Origin: Pseudomonas azerbaijanoccidentalis
GTDB lineage: Bacteria > Pseudomonadota > Gammaproteobacteria > Pseudomonadales > Pseudomonadaceae
Assembly: GCF_019145495.1 (NCBI RefSeq)
Contig: NZ_JAHSTU010000001.1
Location: 186,001-250,000, forward strand
Direction of reading: 5' to 3'
DNA length: 64,000 nt
Made by a program: the position numbers and the translations under genes. The notes beneath the pieces are model-generated. The model was not told the origin of the DNA, made no database searches, and saw only the letters and a list, made by a program, of their open reading frames with translations. Each line of letters begins with the position of its first letter. The first letter of the stretch is position 1. Below are positions 35,101-42,684 of this stretch, in pieces.

Positions 35101-35190
35101 TGTAGGAGCTGCCGGAGGCTGCGATCTTTTGATCTGGCTTTTATCCAATCAAAAGATCGCAGCCTCGTTTCACTCGACAGCTCCTGCGGG
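35101..35190. repeat. Asymmetric REP doublet with arms from two subfamilies
   Basis: The left arm reads TGTAGGAGCTGCCGGAGGCT plus GCGATCTTTTGAT; the right arm reads ATCAAAAGATCGCAGCCTCG plus TTTCACTCGACAGCTCCTG. The right arm is the long variant seen on both sides at 58305-58400 (GTCGAGTGAAACGAGGC), whereas the left arm is the short variant (GCCGGAGGC). The two halves therefore do not match in the middle. Located between the AhpD-like gene and a convergent small gene. Confidence 0.85.
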
Positions 35191-35195
35191 AGCTT

Positions 35196-35516
35196 TCAAG
35201 GCGTAGTTGCAGGGCGCTGCGGTTTTACCGAGGTGCCAAAGGTGTTGCCCATGCGCGTGCTGGTGCCTGCCGGGGTCGCCAGGCCAACCTGATTAGGTGG
35301 GCGCTTGTTGACCGGTACGTTCATCGCTTCCAGATTTTTCTGCGCAGCGGCGGCGCCTTCAGGGTTGTTCCCCATCTGCTGGCTCAGGCAGTTGTAGTCC
35401 GGCGCCTTGTAGCCACCCACCGATACCTCGACGCAACCCGAGGGCTGCGCAGCCTGCGACAGTGAGACTGCGCTCATCAGCAGCACGCCCGCTGCGACAC
35501 TCGATAACCTGTTCAT
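35196..35516 (-). CDS. Small exported protein (106 aa), unknown
   Basis: Starts at ATG 35516 with GGAGG 7 bp upstream; longer reading is rejected. A signal peptide (MNRLSSVAAGVLLMSAVSLS then QAA) precedes an 83-residue mature chain with two cysteines in GCVEVSVGGYKAPDYNCLSQ, probably a disulphide, and a Pro/Thr-rich tail (PAGTSTRMGNTFGTSVKPQR). No enzyme motif; I recognise no named family, though similar small secreted proteins occur in Pseudomonas. Convergent with the AhpD-like gene across a REP doublet. Confidence 0.7.
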   Translation of the reverse strand: MNRLSSVAAGVLLMSAVSLSQAAQPSGCVEVSVGGYKAPDYNCLSQQMGNNPEGAAAAQKNLEAMNVPVNKRPPNQVGLATPAGTSTRMGNTFGTSVKPQRPATTP

Positions 35517-35607
35517 TGAAGACCTCCTGTCCAGCCCGGACGGGCCGCGCATGCGCTGAGTCTAATGCATAGCGATTTGATATCTCATGATGGTTTTTTT
35601 GCACGGC

Positions 35608-35635
35608 CCGTCACACCAGATTCATAAACAGTCAT
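35608..35635 (+). promoter_or_regulatory. Pho-box-like direct repeats upstream of the vreA-like gene
   Basis: CCGTCAC (35608-35614), GATTCAT (35619-35625) and CAGTCAT (35629-35635) match CTGTCAT at 5, 5 and 6 of 7 positions, spaced 4 and 3 bp. In P. aeruginosa the vreAIR operon is PhoB-controlled, which made me look. The repeats end 5 bp before the ATG at 35640, so a working site would favour a downstream translation start. Weak candidate. Confidence 0.4.
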
Positions 35636-35639
35636 CAGG

Positions 35640-36389
35640 ATGACGGTTTTCAGGGGCAAGTCAGTCGTGCAACGAGGCAGAGTCAGGGACGCGCGCCAGA
35701 TTTCGCTGATACATGTCCGGCAGGTGTGCCTGGCGCTGCTGATCGGGTTGATTTCTTCGTTAGCCATGGCTGGACCGCTGGATGCCGCGACACCCCAGGT
35801 GCTGGATATTCCGGCCCAGGAACTGGCCAGCGCCCTTGAACAGTTCAGCCGTACGACCGGCATGGCGGTGTTGGTGGATCGGCAATTGACCCGCGGCCGA
35901 CGCTCGCTGGCGGTCAAGGGTCGCTTGAGCGCCACCGATGCCTTGAGCCAGATGCTCAGCGGCAGTGGGTTGATGGCCCGGTATGCGCGGGCGGATGCCT
36001 TCACTTTGCAAAAGGCGACGGTCGCTCCAGTGCCGGCCGCGGCGGCGCATGTTGAGAGGGGAACGGCGCTGTCGGGCAGCAGTTATGCAGCATCGATTCA
36101 AAGCGCGATTGAACGCAGCCTGTGCCGCTCGTCATTGATCCGGCCAGGGAGCTTTCGCGCGTTGCTGCAACTGTGGATCGGCCGCGACGGAGTGGTTCAG
36201 TACAGCCGTCTGGTCAGTTCGACGGGGGATGTTCAGCGCGATGCCGCGCTGGTGGAAAGCTTGCGCAACCTGGATATCGAACGCCCGGCACCCAGCTCTC
36301 TGAGCCAGCCGGTCACGCTGCTTTTGTTACCGGAATCGTCAGGAAAACGCATGGACTGCTTAAAAGGGAAAGGAGTTTCCGGGGGATGA
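35640..36389 (+). CDS. VreA-like cell-surface-signalling protein (STN domain, no beta-barrel)
   Basis: A 249-aa protein with a long basic N-terminus, an export segment (VCLALLIGLISSLAMAGPLD, about residues 29-48), an STN (secretin/TonB short N-terminal) signalling domain (QVLDIPAQELASALEQFSRT ... DRQLTRGRRSLAVKGRLSAT ... LSGSGLMARYARADAF, about 53-122) and a TonB-C-like module (SFRALLQLWIGRDGVVQYSR, about 170-232). STN domains normally sit on TonB-dependent receptors; a stand-alone STN plus TonB-like protein ahead of a sigma/anti-sigma pair is the VreA arrangement of the P. aeruginosa PUMA3 system. It should transmit a periplasmic signal to the FecR-like protein. Start uncertain: GTG 35667 has a better-placed AGGGG. 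Stop overlaps the sigma gene (ATGA). Confidence 0.78.
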   Translation: MTVFRGKSVVQRGRVRDARQISLIHVRQVCLALLIGLISSLAMAGPLDAATPQVLDIPAQELASALEQFSRTTGMAVLVDRQLTRGRRSLAVKGRLSATDALSQMLSGSGLMARYARADAFTLQKATVAPVPAAAAHVERGTALSGSSYAASIQSAIERSLCRSSLIRPGSFRALLQLWIGRDGVVQYSRLVSSTGDVQRDAALVESLRNLDIERPAPSSLSQPVTLLLLPESSGKRMDCLKGKGVSGG

Positions 36390-36931
36390 AAGACACCGGA
36401 AAAAAATCGATGGTCAGGCTGTTTCTGACGTCCTACGACGACTTCCGGGTGCGCCTGCGCCGACGTCTGGGTTCGGAAGACCTGGCCAACGATGTGCTGC
36501 ATGAAACTTACCTGCGGGTCGACCGCATGGAAGAGGCGCCGGACATCGCCCAGCCCAATGCCTATTTGTATCGCATGGCGCTGAACATCGCCGCCGACCG
36601 ACGCCAGTCGGATGCTCGCTTGTTGACGGGCAGCGAAGTGGAGGAGCTGTTGCAGGTGTCCGACGAAGCCCTGGACCCGGCGCGTGTCGTGGGCGGCCAG
36701 AAAGAAATCCAGTTGCTGCTCAGCGCGCTGTACGAGTTGCCGGCGCGGCGGCGAAAAATCTTCATCGCCGCCCGCCTGGAAGAGGCGCCACACCTGGAAA
36801 TTTCCCAGCGTTTCGGCATTTCGACACGCATGGTCGAGAAGGAAATCAAAGCCGCGTTGGGCCATTGCGCCGGACGCCTGGAAAGAAAAGTCATTCAGAG
36901 GTTCGGTCCCGGCGCGGGAAAACCGTCTTGA
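36386..36931 (+). CDS. ECF sigma factor (FecI-like, VreI-type)
   Basis: A 181-aa ECF sigma factor: region 2 LTSYDDFRVRLRRRLGSEDL and ANDVLHETYLRVDRM (about 12-47), with NAYLYRMALNIAADRRQSDA, and region 4 with LPARRRKIFIAARLEEAPHL and ISQRFGISTRMVEKEIKAAL (helix-turn-helix, about 128-166). AAGGAG lies 11 bp before the ATG at 36386, which overlaps the preceding stop. It should direct transcription of a surface-signalling regulon when released or activated by the FecR-like protein downstream. No obvious target receptor gene lies in the window, so its regulon is elsewhere. Confidence 0.88.
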   Translation: MKDTGKKSMVRLFLTSYDDFRVRLRRRLGSEDLANDVLHETYLRVDRMEEAPDIAQPNAYLYRMALNIAADRRQSDARLLTGSEVEELLQVSDEALDPARVVGGQKEIQLLLSALYELPARRRKIFIAARLEEAPHLEISQRFGISTRMVEKEIKAALGHCAGRLERKVIQRFGPGAGKPS

Positions 36932-37911
36932 GAGTAGAGTCCCGAATAATCCGTGAGTACCCCCGCGCTTTGAACATCTTTCGAATTACGCCGCCCGAGG
37001 CCGAGCCTCAGGACCGGCTCACCCGCGAAGCCCAGGGTTGGTTGGTCCTGTTGACCTCCGGCCGGGCGACTGCATCCGATGCGCATGCCCTGCGCGAGTG
37101 GTGCGCGCAAAGCCCTGAACATGCCCGGGCGTTTGAGCAGGCCAAGCTGCTGTGGCAGCAATTACGACCAGCGGCCGAACAATTGCAGGCGCCGCGGCAC
37201 CTGGGACGCCGGGCGTTTCTTGGTGGTGCCATCGCGGCGTCGGCGGCGTTCTTGTTGATTCGCGCGACCGTACCGGGCGGGGTCTCCGGGCTGGGCGCGG
37301 ACTACATCACTGAAGTCGGCGAGCAGCGCCGGTTTGATCTGGCCGACGGCATGAGCCTGGAACTCAACACCCAGACGCGCATCAATCGCCGGCAAAGCGC
37401 CGATGGCAGCCAGGCCCTGGAATTGCTCAGCGGTGAAGTCGAAGTTCTGGCACGCGCCAATACACCCCTCAAAGTTGAGGCCGGAGGCGGTTGGCTGAGC
37501 GCCAGGCAAGCCCGGTTCAATTTGCGCAATCTCAATCAGAGTGTGTGCGTCACTTGTCTGGAAGGCGCGCTGCAAGTGGATGCGTTGGGCCACAGCATTC
37601 GCCTGGAATCCGGTCAGCAACTGACCTACGACACCCGGAAGGTCGGGACGCTGCAATCGGTCGACACGGCGGCGGTGATTGCCTGGCGTCAGCAAGTGCT
37701 GGTGTTCAACGATGCAACGCTGGCGTCGGTGATCGATGAAATCAACCGCTACCGTCCCGGCATGTTGCTGTTGCTCAACAGCGAGCTGGGCAAGCGCAAG
37801 GTGCAGGCGCGGTTTAGCCTCGATCAACTGGCGGGTGTGGCGTTGTTGATTCGTGATGCGTATGGGGTCAAGTGCACGGAGTTGCCGGGTGGAGTAGTGG
37901 TGCTTAGCTAA
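36928..37911 (+). CDS. FecR-like anti-sigma/sigma regulator (VreR-type)
   Basis: About 327 aa with the three FecR parts: an N-terminal cytoplasmic DUF4880 domain (REAQGWLVLLTSGRATASDA, HALREWCAQSPEHARAFEQA), one transmembrane segment (GRRAFLGGAIAASAAFLLIR) and a periplasmic FecR domain (RFDLADGMSLELNTQTRINR ... LELLSGEVEVLARA), ending in an STN-interacting region (IDEINRYRPGMLLLLNSELG). It would hold or activate the ECF sigma factor in response to the VreA-like protein. The start is uncertain: TTG 36928 overlaps the sigma stop (TTGA) and is preferred; an ATG at 36865 would overlap it by 67 bp. Confidence 0.82.
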   Translation: MRVESRIIREYPRALNIFRITPPEAEPQDRLTREAQGWLVLLTSGRATASDAHALREWCAQSPEHARAFEQAKLLWQQLRPAAEQLQAPRHLGRRAFLGGAIAASAAFLLIRATVPGGVSGLGADYITEVGEQRRFDLADGMSLELNTQTRINRRQSADGSQALELLSGEVEVLARANTPLKVEAGGGWLSARQARFNLRNLNQSVCVTCLEGALQVDALGHSIRLESGQQLTYDTRKVGTLQSVDTAAVIAWRQQVLVFNDATLASVIDEINRYRPGMLLLLNSELGKRKVQARFSLDQLAGVALLIRDAYGVKCTELPGGVVVLS

Positions 37912-37950
37912 AGCCTGGCGTTGGTTGTGGGTTGAATGTTGTGACGAAAT

Positions 37951-38010
37951 TTCGAGCAGGCTCGCTCCTACGCTGGAAATGCGTTCTCCTGTGAACGAGT
38001 CTGCTCACGA
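37951..38010. repeat. Diverged REP doublet (CGAGCAGGCTCGCTCC type)
   Basis: TTCGAGCAGGCTCGCTCCTA and the imperfect inverse CTGTGAACGAGTCTGCTCAC flank about 22 bp. It lies between the end of the FecR-like gene and the surviving 3' piece of a MerR-type gene, at the point where the upstream part of that gene is missing. Confidence 0.6.
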
Positions 38011-38033
38011 CACCGGCGTGTCAGTCACCTTCA

Positions 38034-38201
38034 ATCCTGAATACCCTGCAACGCAAGATCGAGCAGATCGAAGCGATGCAACAGCACCTCGCCCAGAGCA
38101 AAGCGCAGTTGCCGGGGTTGATCGAGAACATCCAGGCCCGGCCCGAAGGCATGGCCTGTGATGCGAACGCCGAACGGGTGCTGGCCTCATTCAAGCACTA
38201 G
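38034..38201 (+). pseudogene. 3' remnant of a MerR-family regulator gene
   Basis: A 55-codon frame ending at TAG 38201 reads ILNTLQRKIEQIEAMQQHLA, QSKAQLPGLIENIQARPEGM, ACDANAERVLASFKH: the dimerisation helix and C-terminal tail of MerR regulators (the RPxGMxCDANAxRVLAS ending is typical). Nothing upstream in any frame encodes the winged helix, and no start or ribosome binding site is present; a REP doublet sits immediately upstream. The last 15 bp overlap the end of the convergent MFS gene. Interpretation: the 5' two-thirds was deleted, perhaps by a REP-associated event. This does not appear among ordinary start-to-stop frames. Confidence 0.72.
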
Positions 38202-39731
38202 GGACGGTTGGGGCGCAGGGATCGGATTGCGCATCAGCGTGCCCACCACCAGCGCACCAAGCAATGCCGCCAACCCCGCAACCCACAACAACAGGCTGAA
38301 ACCTGCGACGAAGGCGTGTCGAGCGACGGGTTCGATCAGTGCCCGCGTCGCTTCGGGTACCAGGCTCATCGCCGCGCTCATGTCACCTGCCACCACCCGT
38401 GAGGCGACGTCCTTCGATTGCTCGAGTAACGCCGGCGCCTGCGTCGACAAACCCATGTGTAGTTGCTGTTCGGTGTGGCCGGCGAGCAACGCGCCATAGA
38501 CCCCGATGGCCAGCATCACCGCGCTGAAGCGCATGGTGGTGCTCATGCCCGAAGCCATGCCCGTGCGTTCGCGGGGCACGCAGGCCATGATGTTTTTCTG
38601 CGTGTCGCCGTTGAGCAGGCCCGCACCGGCACCGGTGACGGCAATCGCCAGGGCAAACGGCAGATAGCCGCCGCTGTTGACCGCCCAGGCGCTGAGCAAG
38701 TTACCGATGCCCACCAGCGTCAAGCCGATCGCCATCATGTTTGCCGGGCTGATGCGCCCGGTCAGACGCGCGCCGATGCGCGGGAAGATCAGCATCGTGA
38801 CGGCAAACGGCAGCATGCCCAAACCCGCCGAGACGGCGGTGAAGCTCAGTCCGTTCTGCAAGTAAAACGGCAGCATCGTCATCATCACCTGAGCGCACGC
38901 GGCATAAGCGAACATGCCGAGCAGGGCGCCGATGAAACGCGGGTGGCGGAACAGTTGCAGGTCAATCATCGGACGCTGTTGCAACCGTTCGATCACCACG
39001 AACAACCCCAACAGCAGCGCGCCGCCAATCAGGCGAGCGTAAGTGAGCGGGTTGTTCCAGCCGATGCGGTTGGCTTCGATCAAACCCCAGATCAGGCACA
39101 ACAGGCTCGCGCTGAAAGCCAGGCTGCCCCACGGATCAAGGCGCGCGGCTTGAGCATCGCGCGATTCGGGCACCGCGCGCCAGACCATGTACATCAGGAA
39201 CAGGCCGACTGGCAGGTTGAGGTAGAAAATCCAGCGCCAGCCCACGTATTCGGTAATCAAGCCGCCCAGGGTCGGCGCGGCGGTCATGGCGACGCCCATG
39301 CAGCCGCCCCAGAACGCCCAGGCCTTGGCCCGTTCAGCTTCATCGTGAAAGGTGTGGCCGATGGACGCCAGTGCCGAGGTCAGCAGCAATGCCGCGCCGA
39401 CACCTTTGATCGCGCGGGCGATATCGAGAAACAGCGCGTTTGGCGCCGCCCCGCAGCCCAGTGACGCGAGGATGAATATCCCCAGGCCCCACATCAGGGT
39501 TTTTTGCCGACCGAACCGGTCGGCCAGGCTACCGGCCGGCAACAGCAGCGCGGCGAACGCCAGCATGTAGGCACTGACCACCCATTCGATGTCGGCAAAA
39601 TTAGCCCCCAGATCACGGGCAATGCTGGGCAAGGTAACGGCGACAATGTTGGTGTCGAGGACGATCAGCGAGCACACGGCGGAGGCAGTGAGTAAGGTCA
39701 GACGCGGACTCACCTTGGGTTTGACGGGCAT
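38187..39731 (-). CDS. DHA2-type (EmrB/QacA) MFS drug exporter
   Basis: A 514-aa protein with about 14 hydrophobic segments, the size and topology of the DHA2 family. Visible: LDTNIVAVTLPSIARDLGAN in TM1 (motif D1, with the D-T-x-I-V-x-V-A-L-P pattern), LLPAGSLADRFGRQKTLMWG (motif A), and GVGAALLLTSALASIGHTFH (motif C-like). It should expel toxic compounds by proton antiport; no adjacent membrane-fusion gene is seen, so it likely acts alone. Divergent from the LysR gene at 39835 (103 bp between), which is its probable regulator. A MerR remnant overlaps its 3' end, which may be the relic of an earlier regulator. Confidence 0.9.
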   Translation of the reverse strand: MPVKPKVSPRLTLLTASAVCSLIVLDTNIVAVTLPSIARDLGANFADIEWVVSAYMLAFAALLLPAGSLADRFGRQKTLMWGLGIFILASLGCGAAPNALFLDIARAIKGVGAALLLTSALASIGHTFHDEAERAKAWAFWGGCMGVAMTAAPTLGGLITEYVGWRWIFYLNLPVGLFLMYMVWRAVPESRDAQAARLDPWGSLAFSASLLCLIWGLIEANRIGWNNPLTYARLIGGALLLGLFVVIERLQQRPMIDLQLFRHPRFIGALLGMFAYAACAQVMMTMLPFYLQNGLSFTAVSAGLGMLPFAVTMLIFPRIGARLTGRISPANMMAIGLTLVGIGNLLSAWAVNSGGYLPFALAIAVTGAGAGLLNGDTQKNIMACVPRERTGMASGMSTTMRFSAVMLAIGVYGALLAGHTEQQLHMGLSTQAPALLEQSKDVASRVVAGDMSAAMSLVPEATRALIEPVARHAFVAGFSLLLWVAGLAALLGALVVGTLMRNPIPAPQPSLVLE

Positions 39732-39834
39732 GGAAAATGTTCTCTACTGTGGCGGTTCGTGCAGCTTATCGCTGGCTGACGGTGTCTTTGTTAGGCGCAA
39801 TTGATCACTTCATTACCTTTGAGCTAATGCACCC

Positions 39835-40704
39835 ATGGACATCCGCCATTTCCGCTATTTCCTCGCCGTCGCCCGCCATCGCAATTTCACCCGCGCCGCC
39901 GAACAACTGGGCATCGCGCCGCCAACGCTGACCCGGCAAATTCAGGACATGGAAACGGAGTTGGGCGCTCGCCTGTTTTTGCGTCAGTCGCGGGACGTCA
40001 GCCTGACCGAGGCCGGTGCGGCGCTGGTGATCGAGGCCGAGGCCACGGTGCGCCAGTTCGAATCTGCCCAGCGTAATGCCCAGCGCGCCGGTCGCGGCGA
40101 TGTCGGGCATATCGAACTGGGTTACGTCGCTTCAGCGGTGTACTCCGGCGTGCTGCAAAAACAGGTTCAGAATTTTGCCGCGCAGTTTCCGGATGTCAGC
40201 CTCAATGTGCGGGAAAGCCCCATGGCCAGCCTGCCGAACATGATCCTCGAGGGGCGCTTTGATTTGGGCTACATCCGCTGCCCCTTGGCGTTGCCCGACG
40301 GAATCGAAAGCCTGCGGCTCAACGATGAGGGCTTCGTCCTGGCACTGCCAGTTGATTCATGGCTCAACCGTTTGCCGGTGATCAACTCAATGCACCTGCA
40401 AAACGAGAACTTCATCTTGCCCGAGCAAGTGGTGGGCACCTTGCAAGTCGCCGCTCAGGGCGAGTTTGTGCCGAAGCTGGGAGCGCAGCCGGGGGGATTG
40501 GTGGCGGTGATTGCCCTGGTTTCGTTGGGGCAGGGTGTGGCGATGGTGCCGGAATCGGTGGTGGGGCATGTCAGTTTGCCGAACGTGATATATCGGCAGA
40601 TCGCCGATTGCCAGGCGATCTCGTGGCTGGCATTGATTCATCGGCGGTTCGAGAAGTCGCCGGCCGTGGTGCGTTACATCGAGCAGATCAAGCATTCGGG
40701 TTAA
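39835..40704 (+). CDS. LysR-family regulator
   Basis: A 289-aa LysR-type regulator. N-terminal HTH: MDIRHFRYFLAVARHRNFTR and AAEQLGIAPPTLTRQIQDME (residues 1-65), then the linker ETELGARLFLRQSRDVSLTE and a two-lobed effector domain with VGHIELGYVASAVYSGVLQK and a C-terminal region VAVIALVSLGQGVAMVPESV. Divergent from the MFS exporter, so it probably activates that gene when an effector is bound and represses itself. The effector is unknown. Start ATG 39835 fits the family N-terminus exactly. Confidence 0.92.
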   Translation: MDIRHFRYFLAVARHRNFTRAAEQLGIAPPTLTRQIQDMETELGARLFLRQSRDVSLTEAGAALVIEAEATVRQFESAQRNAQRAGRGDVGHIELGYVASAVYSGVLQKQVQNFAAQFPDVSLNVRESPMASLPNMILEGRFDLGYIRCPLALPDGIESLRLNDEGFVLALPVDSWLNRLPVINSMHLQNENFILPEQVVGTLQVAAQGEFVPKLGAQPGGLVAVIALVSLGQGVAMVPESVVGHVSLPNVIYRQIADCQAISWLALIHRRFEKSPAVVRYIEQIKHSG

Positions 40705-40710
40705 TCCCCA

Positions 40711-40738
40711 AGGATCGCAGCCTTCGGCAGCTCCTACC
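40711..40738. repeat. Single REP unit (half doublet)
   Basis: AGGATCGCAGCCTTCGGCAG then CTCCTACC follows the LysR stop. No inverted partner is present nearby, unlike nearly all other copies in the window, so it is a solitary or decayed unit. Confidence 0.8.
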
Positions 40739-40818
40739 TTGGAATGCGTTTTTTTGATCTGCTACAGATTTTGAAATGATTTCAAGCTGTAGGAATCCGC
40801 GCTATCGCCTGTACGATT

Positions 40819-41002
40819 CAAGTCCTTTTTTGCTTTCAGGACTTGCATGAACACCCTCACGGAGCCCCCCAGTTATCCTTTCCCCTCGCGCCAGCGCGCG
40901 GTCTTGACGCACGCGAAACACCCGGTCTTCAGGTTTCAGATTACCCCTCACATTGCCGCTCCACGGCCCCTGCGCCGCGCTTTGTCGTGCCCGGCATTCT
41001 GA
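40819..41002 (+). other. Leader region of the TerC-like gene: hairpin and possible 51-aa sORF
   Basis: CAAGTCCT (40819-40826) pairs with AGGACTTG (40838-40845) around a T-rich loop. Directly after it an ATG at 40847, with the second hairpin arm supplying an AGGA ribosome binding site, opens a 51-codon frame (MNTLTEPPSYPFPSRQRAVL ... RRALSCPAF) that stops at 41002, 27 bp before the TerC-like gene. Folding of the hairpin would hide the AGGA. Whether the frame is translated is unknown; its Pro/Arg-rich composition is not typical of a folded protein. Confidence 0.35.
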
Positions 41003-41029
41003 ATTCACTGAAGAGATCGAGACGTTTTT

Positions 41030-42589
41030 ATGGAATGGTTAGCTGACCCCACCGCATGGCTGGGCTTGTTGACACTGATTGTGCTGGAACTGGTGCTGGG
41101 CATCGACAACCTGGTGTTTATCGCGATCCTCGCGGACAAGTTGCCGCCGCACCAGCGCGATCGAGCGCGCATCATCGGTTTGTCCCTGGCATTGCTGATG
41201 CGCCTGGGCTTGCTGGCGAGTATTTCCTGGCTGGTGACCCTGACCCAGCCGCTGTTCGAGGTGTTCGACAAGAGCTTCTCTGGTCGTGACCTGATCATGT
41301 TGTTCGGTGGTGTGTTCCTGTTGTTCAAAGCCACCATGGAGTTGCACGAGCGCCTCGAAGGTCACGTCGGCCAGCGTTCCTCCAACACGGCTTATGCGCT
41401 GTTCTGGCCCATCGTCGCGCAAATCGTCGTGCTTGATGCGGTGTTCTCCCTCGATGCGGTGATTACCGCCGTGGGTATGGTCGATGAACTGGCGGTGATG
41501 ATGATCGCGGTGATCATTTCCATTGGCCTGATGATCGTCGCCAGCAAGCCGCTGACCCGCTTCGTTAACGCGCACCCGACGGTGATCATGCTGTGTCTGG
41601 GCTTCTTGATGATGATCGGTTTCGCGCTGACCGCCGAAGGCCTGGGTTTCCACATTCCCAAGGGCTATCTGTATGCGGCTATCGGTTTCTCGATCCTGAT
41701 CGAGGTGTTCAATCAGATCGCCCGGGCCCGCCGCAAACGCTCGATGCAGGGTTTGCGGCCGATGCGCGAACGGACTGCCCACGCGGTGATGCGCCTGCTG
41801 GGCGGGCGAAAGCTGGCGGTGGAAGAAGTCGGCGAAGAAATCGCCGACATGCTCGACAACGGCGAGGCGCCCAGCGAGGAACTGTTCGATCGCCGCGAAC
41901 GCGTGATGATCAGTGGTGTGCTGCAACTGGCCGAGCGACCGATCCGCACATTGATGACGGTGCGTGCCGATGTCGATCATATCGACCTGGCGGACAATCC
42001 CGAGGCGATTCGCACGCGTCTGATGCATTCGTCCTATTCGCGCCTGCCGCTGATCCGCGACGGTGCCGTGGATGAACCATTGGGCTTCGTGCACAAAAAG
42101 GAATTGTTGAAGGAGTTTTTGGCCGGCAACGAACCGGACCTTGCACACCTGGCGCGCCAGACGATCAATCTGCTGGAGAGCTATTCGATCCTCAATGCGC
42201 TGGAGCAGATGCGCAAGGCGTCGACGCACATTGCGTTTGTGGTCAATGAATTTGGCGACTTCGTCGGCGTATTGACCATGACCGACATCCTCGAATCGAT
42301 TGCCGGCGAATTGCCCGACGCCAGCGAAATCGAAGGCCCGGACGTGGTCGAGGAGAAGGGCGGGTTCGTGGTCAGCGGCGCATTGAACCTGGCGCGGGTA
42401 CGTCAGCACACCGGGTTTGCTGCCGAGCCTACCGAGGATTATCAAACCCTGGCCGGGTTGGTGGTCAGCCTGTTGGACCGCTTGCCCATGAAAGGTGACA
42501 GTCATGAGTGGGAAGGCTGGCGTCTGACGGTTATGTCGGTGGAAGAGCGGCGGGTGAAGCGGGTGCTGTTGGCGCGTATCGGAGGGTGA
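41030..42589 (+). CDS. TerC-family membrane protein with CBS and CorC_HlyC domains
   Basis: A 519-aa protein. N-terminal TerC domain with about seven membrane segments: [20 protein letters not shown] (conserved acidic residues in ELVLGIDN), [17 protein letters not shown] helix, [20 protein letters not shown] (second conserved acidic motif). After about residue 300 come two CBS domains ([20 protein letters not shown] ... [10 protein letters not shown] ... [20 protein letters not shown]) and a C-terminal CorC_HlyC transporter-associated domain. This is the YegH/YoaE type. TerC relatives are linked to manganese export and metal-stress protection; this branch is untested. I found no yybP-ykoY manganese riboswitch in the leader. 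Confidence 0.9.
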   Translation: MEWLADPTAWLGLLTLIVLELVLGIDNLVFIAILADKLPPHQRDRARIIGLSLALLMRLGLLASISWLVTLTQPLFEVFDKSFSGRDLIMLFGGVFLLFKATMELHERLEGHVGQRSSNTAYALFWPIVAQIVVLDAVFSLDAVITAVGMVDELAVMMIAVIISIGLMIVASKPLTRFVNAHPTVIMLCLGFLMMIGFALTAEGLGFHIPKGYLYAAIGFSILIEVFNQIARARRKRSMQGLRPMRERTAHAVMRLLGGRKLAVEEVGEEIADMLDNGEAPSEELFDRRERVMISGVLQLAERPIRTLMTVRADVDHIDLADNPEAIRTRLMHSSYSRLPLIRDGAVDEPLGFVHKKELLKEFLAGNEPDLAHLARQTINLLESYSILNALEQMRKASTHIAFVVNEFGDFVGVLTMTDILESIAGELPDASEIEGPDVVEEKGGFVVSGALNLARVRQHTGFAAEPTEDYQTLAGLVVSLLDRLPMKGDSHEWEGWRLTVMSVEERRVKRVLLARIGG

Positions 42590-42610
42590 TTGGGCGGTGG
42601 GTTTGAGGGC

Positions 42611-42680
42611 CCCATCGCTGGCAGGCCAGCTCCTGCAGGTTCAGCGTAAATCCTGTGGGAGCTGGCTTGCCAGCGATGGC
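42611..42680. repeat. REP doublet (GTGGGAGCTGGC family)
   Basis: CCATCGCTGGCAGGCCAGCT and CCTGCAGG, about 10 bp, then CCTGTGGGAGCTGGCTTGCC and AGCGATGG. Left arm has two differences from the family (AGG for AAG, TGCAG for CACAG). Lies between the convergent TerC-like and diguanylate cyclase genes. Confidence 0.88.
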
Positions 42681-42684
42681 GATC

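Noticed and set aside
37925..38161. A 78-codon forward frame between the FecR-like gene and the MFS gene
   Set aside because: It is out of frame with the MerR-like tail that the same DNA encodes and has no ribosome binding site or recognisable pattern.
40740..41029. yybP-ykoY manganese riboswitch before the TerC-like gene
   Set aside because: I looked for the conserved core in the leader and did not see it; only the short hairpin at 40819-40845 is clear.
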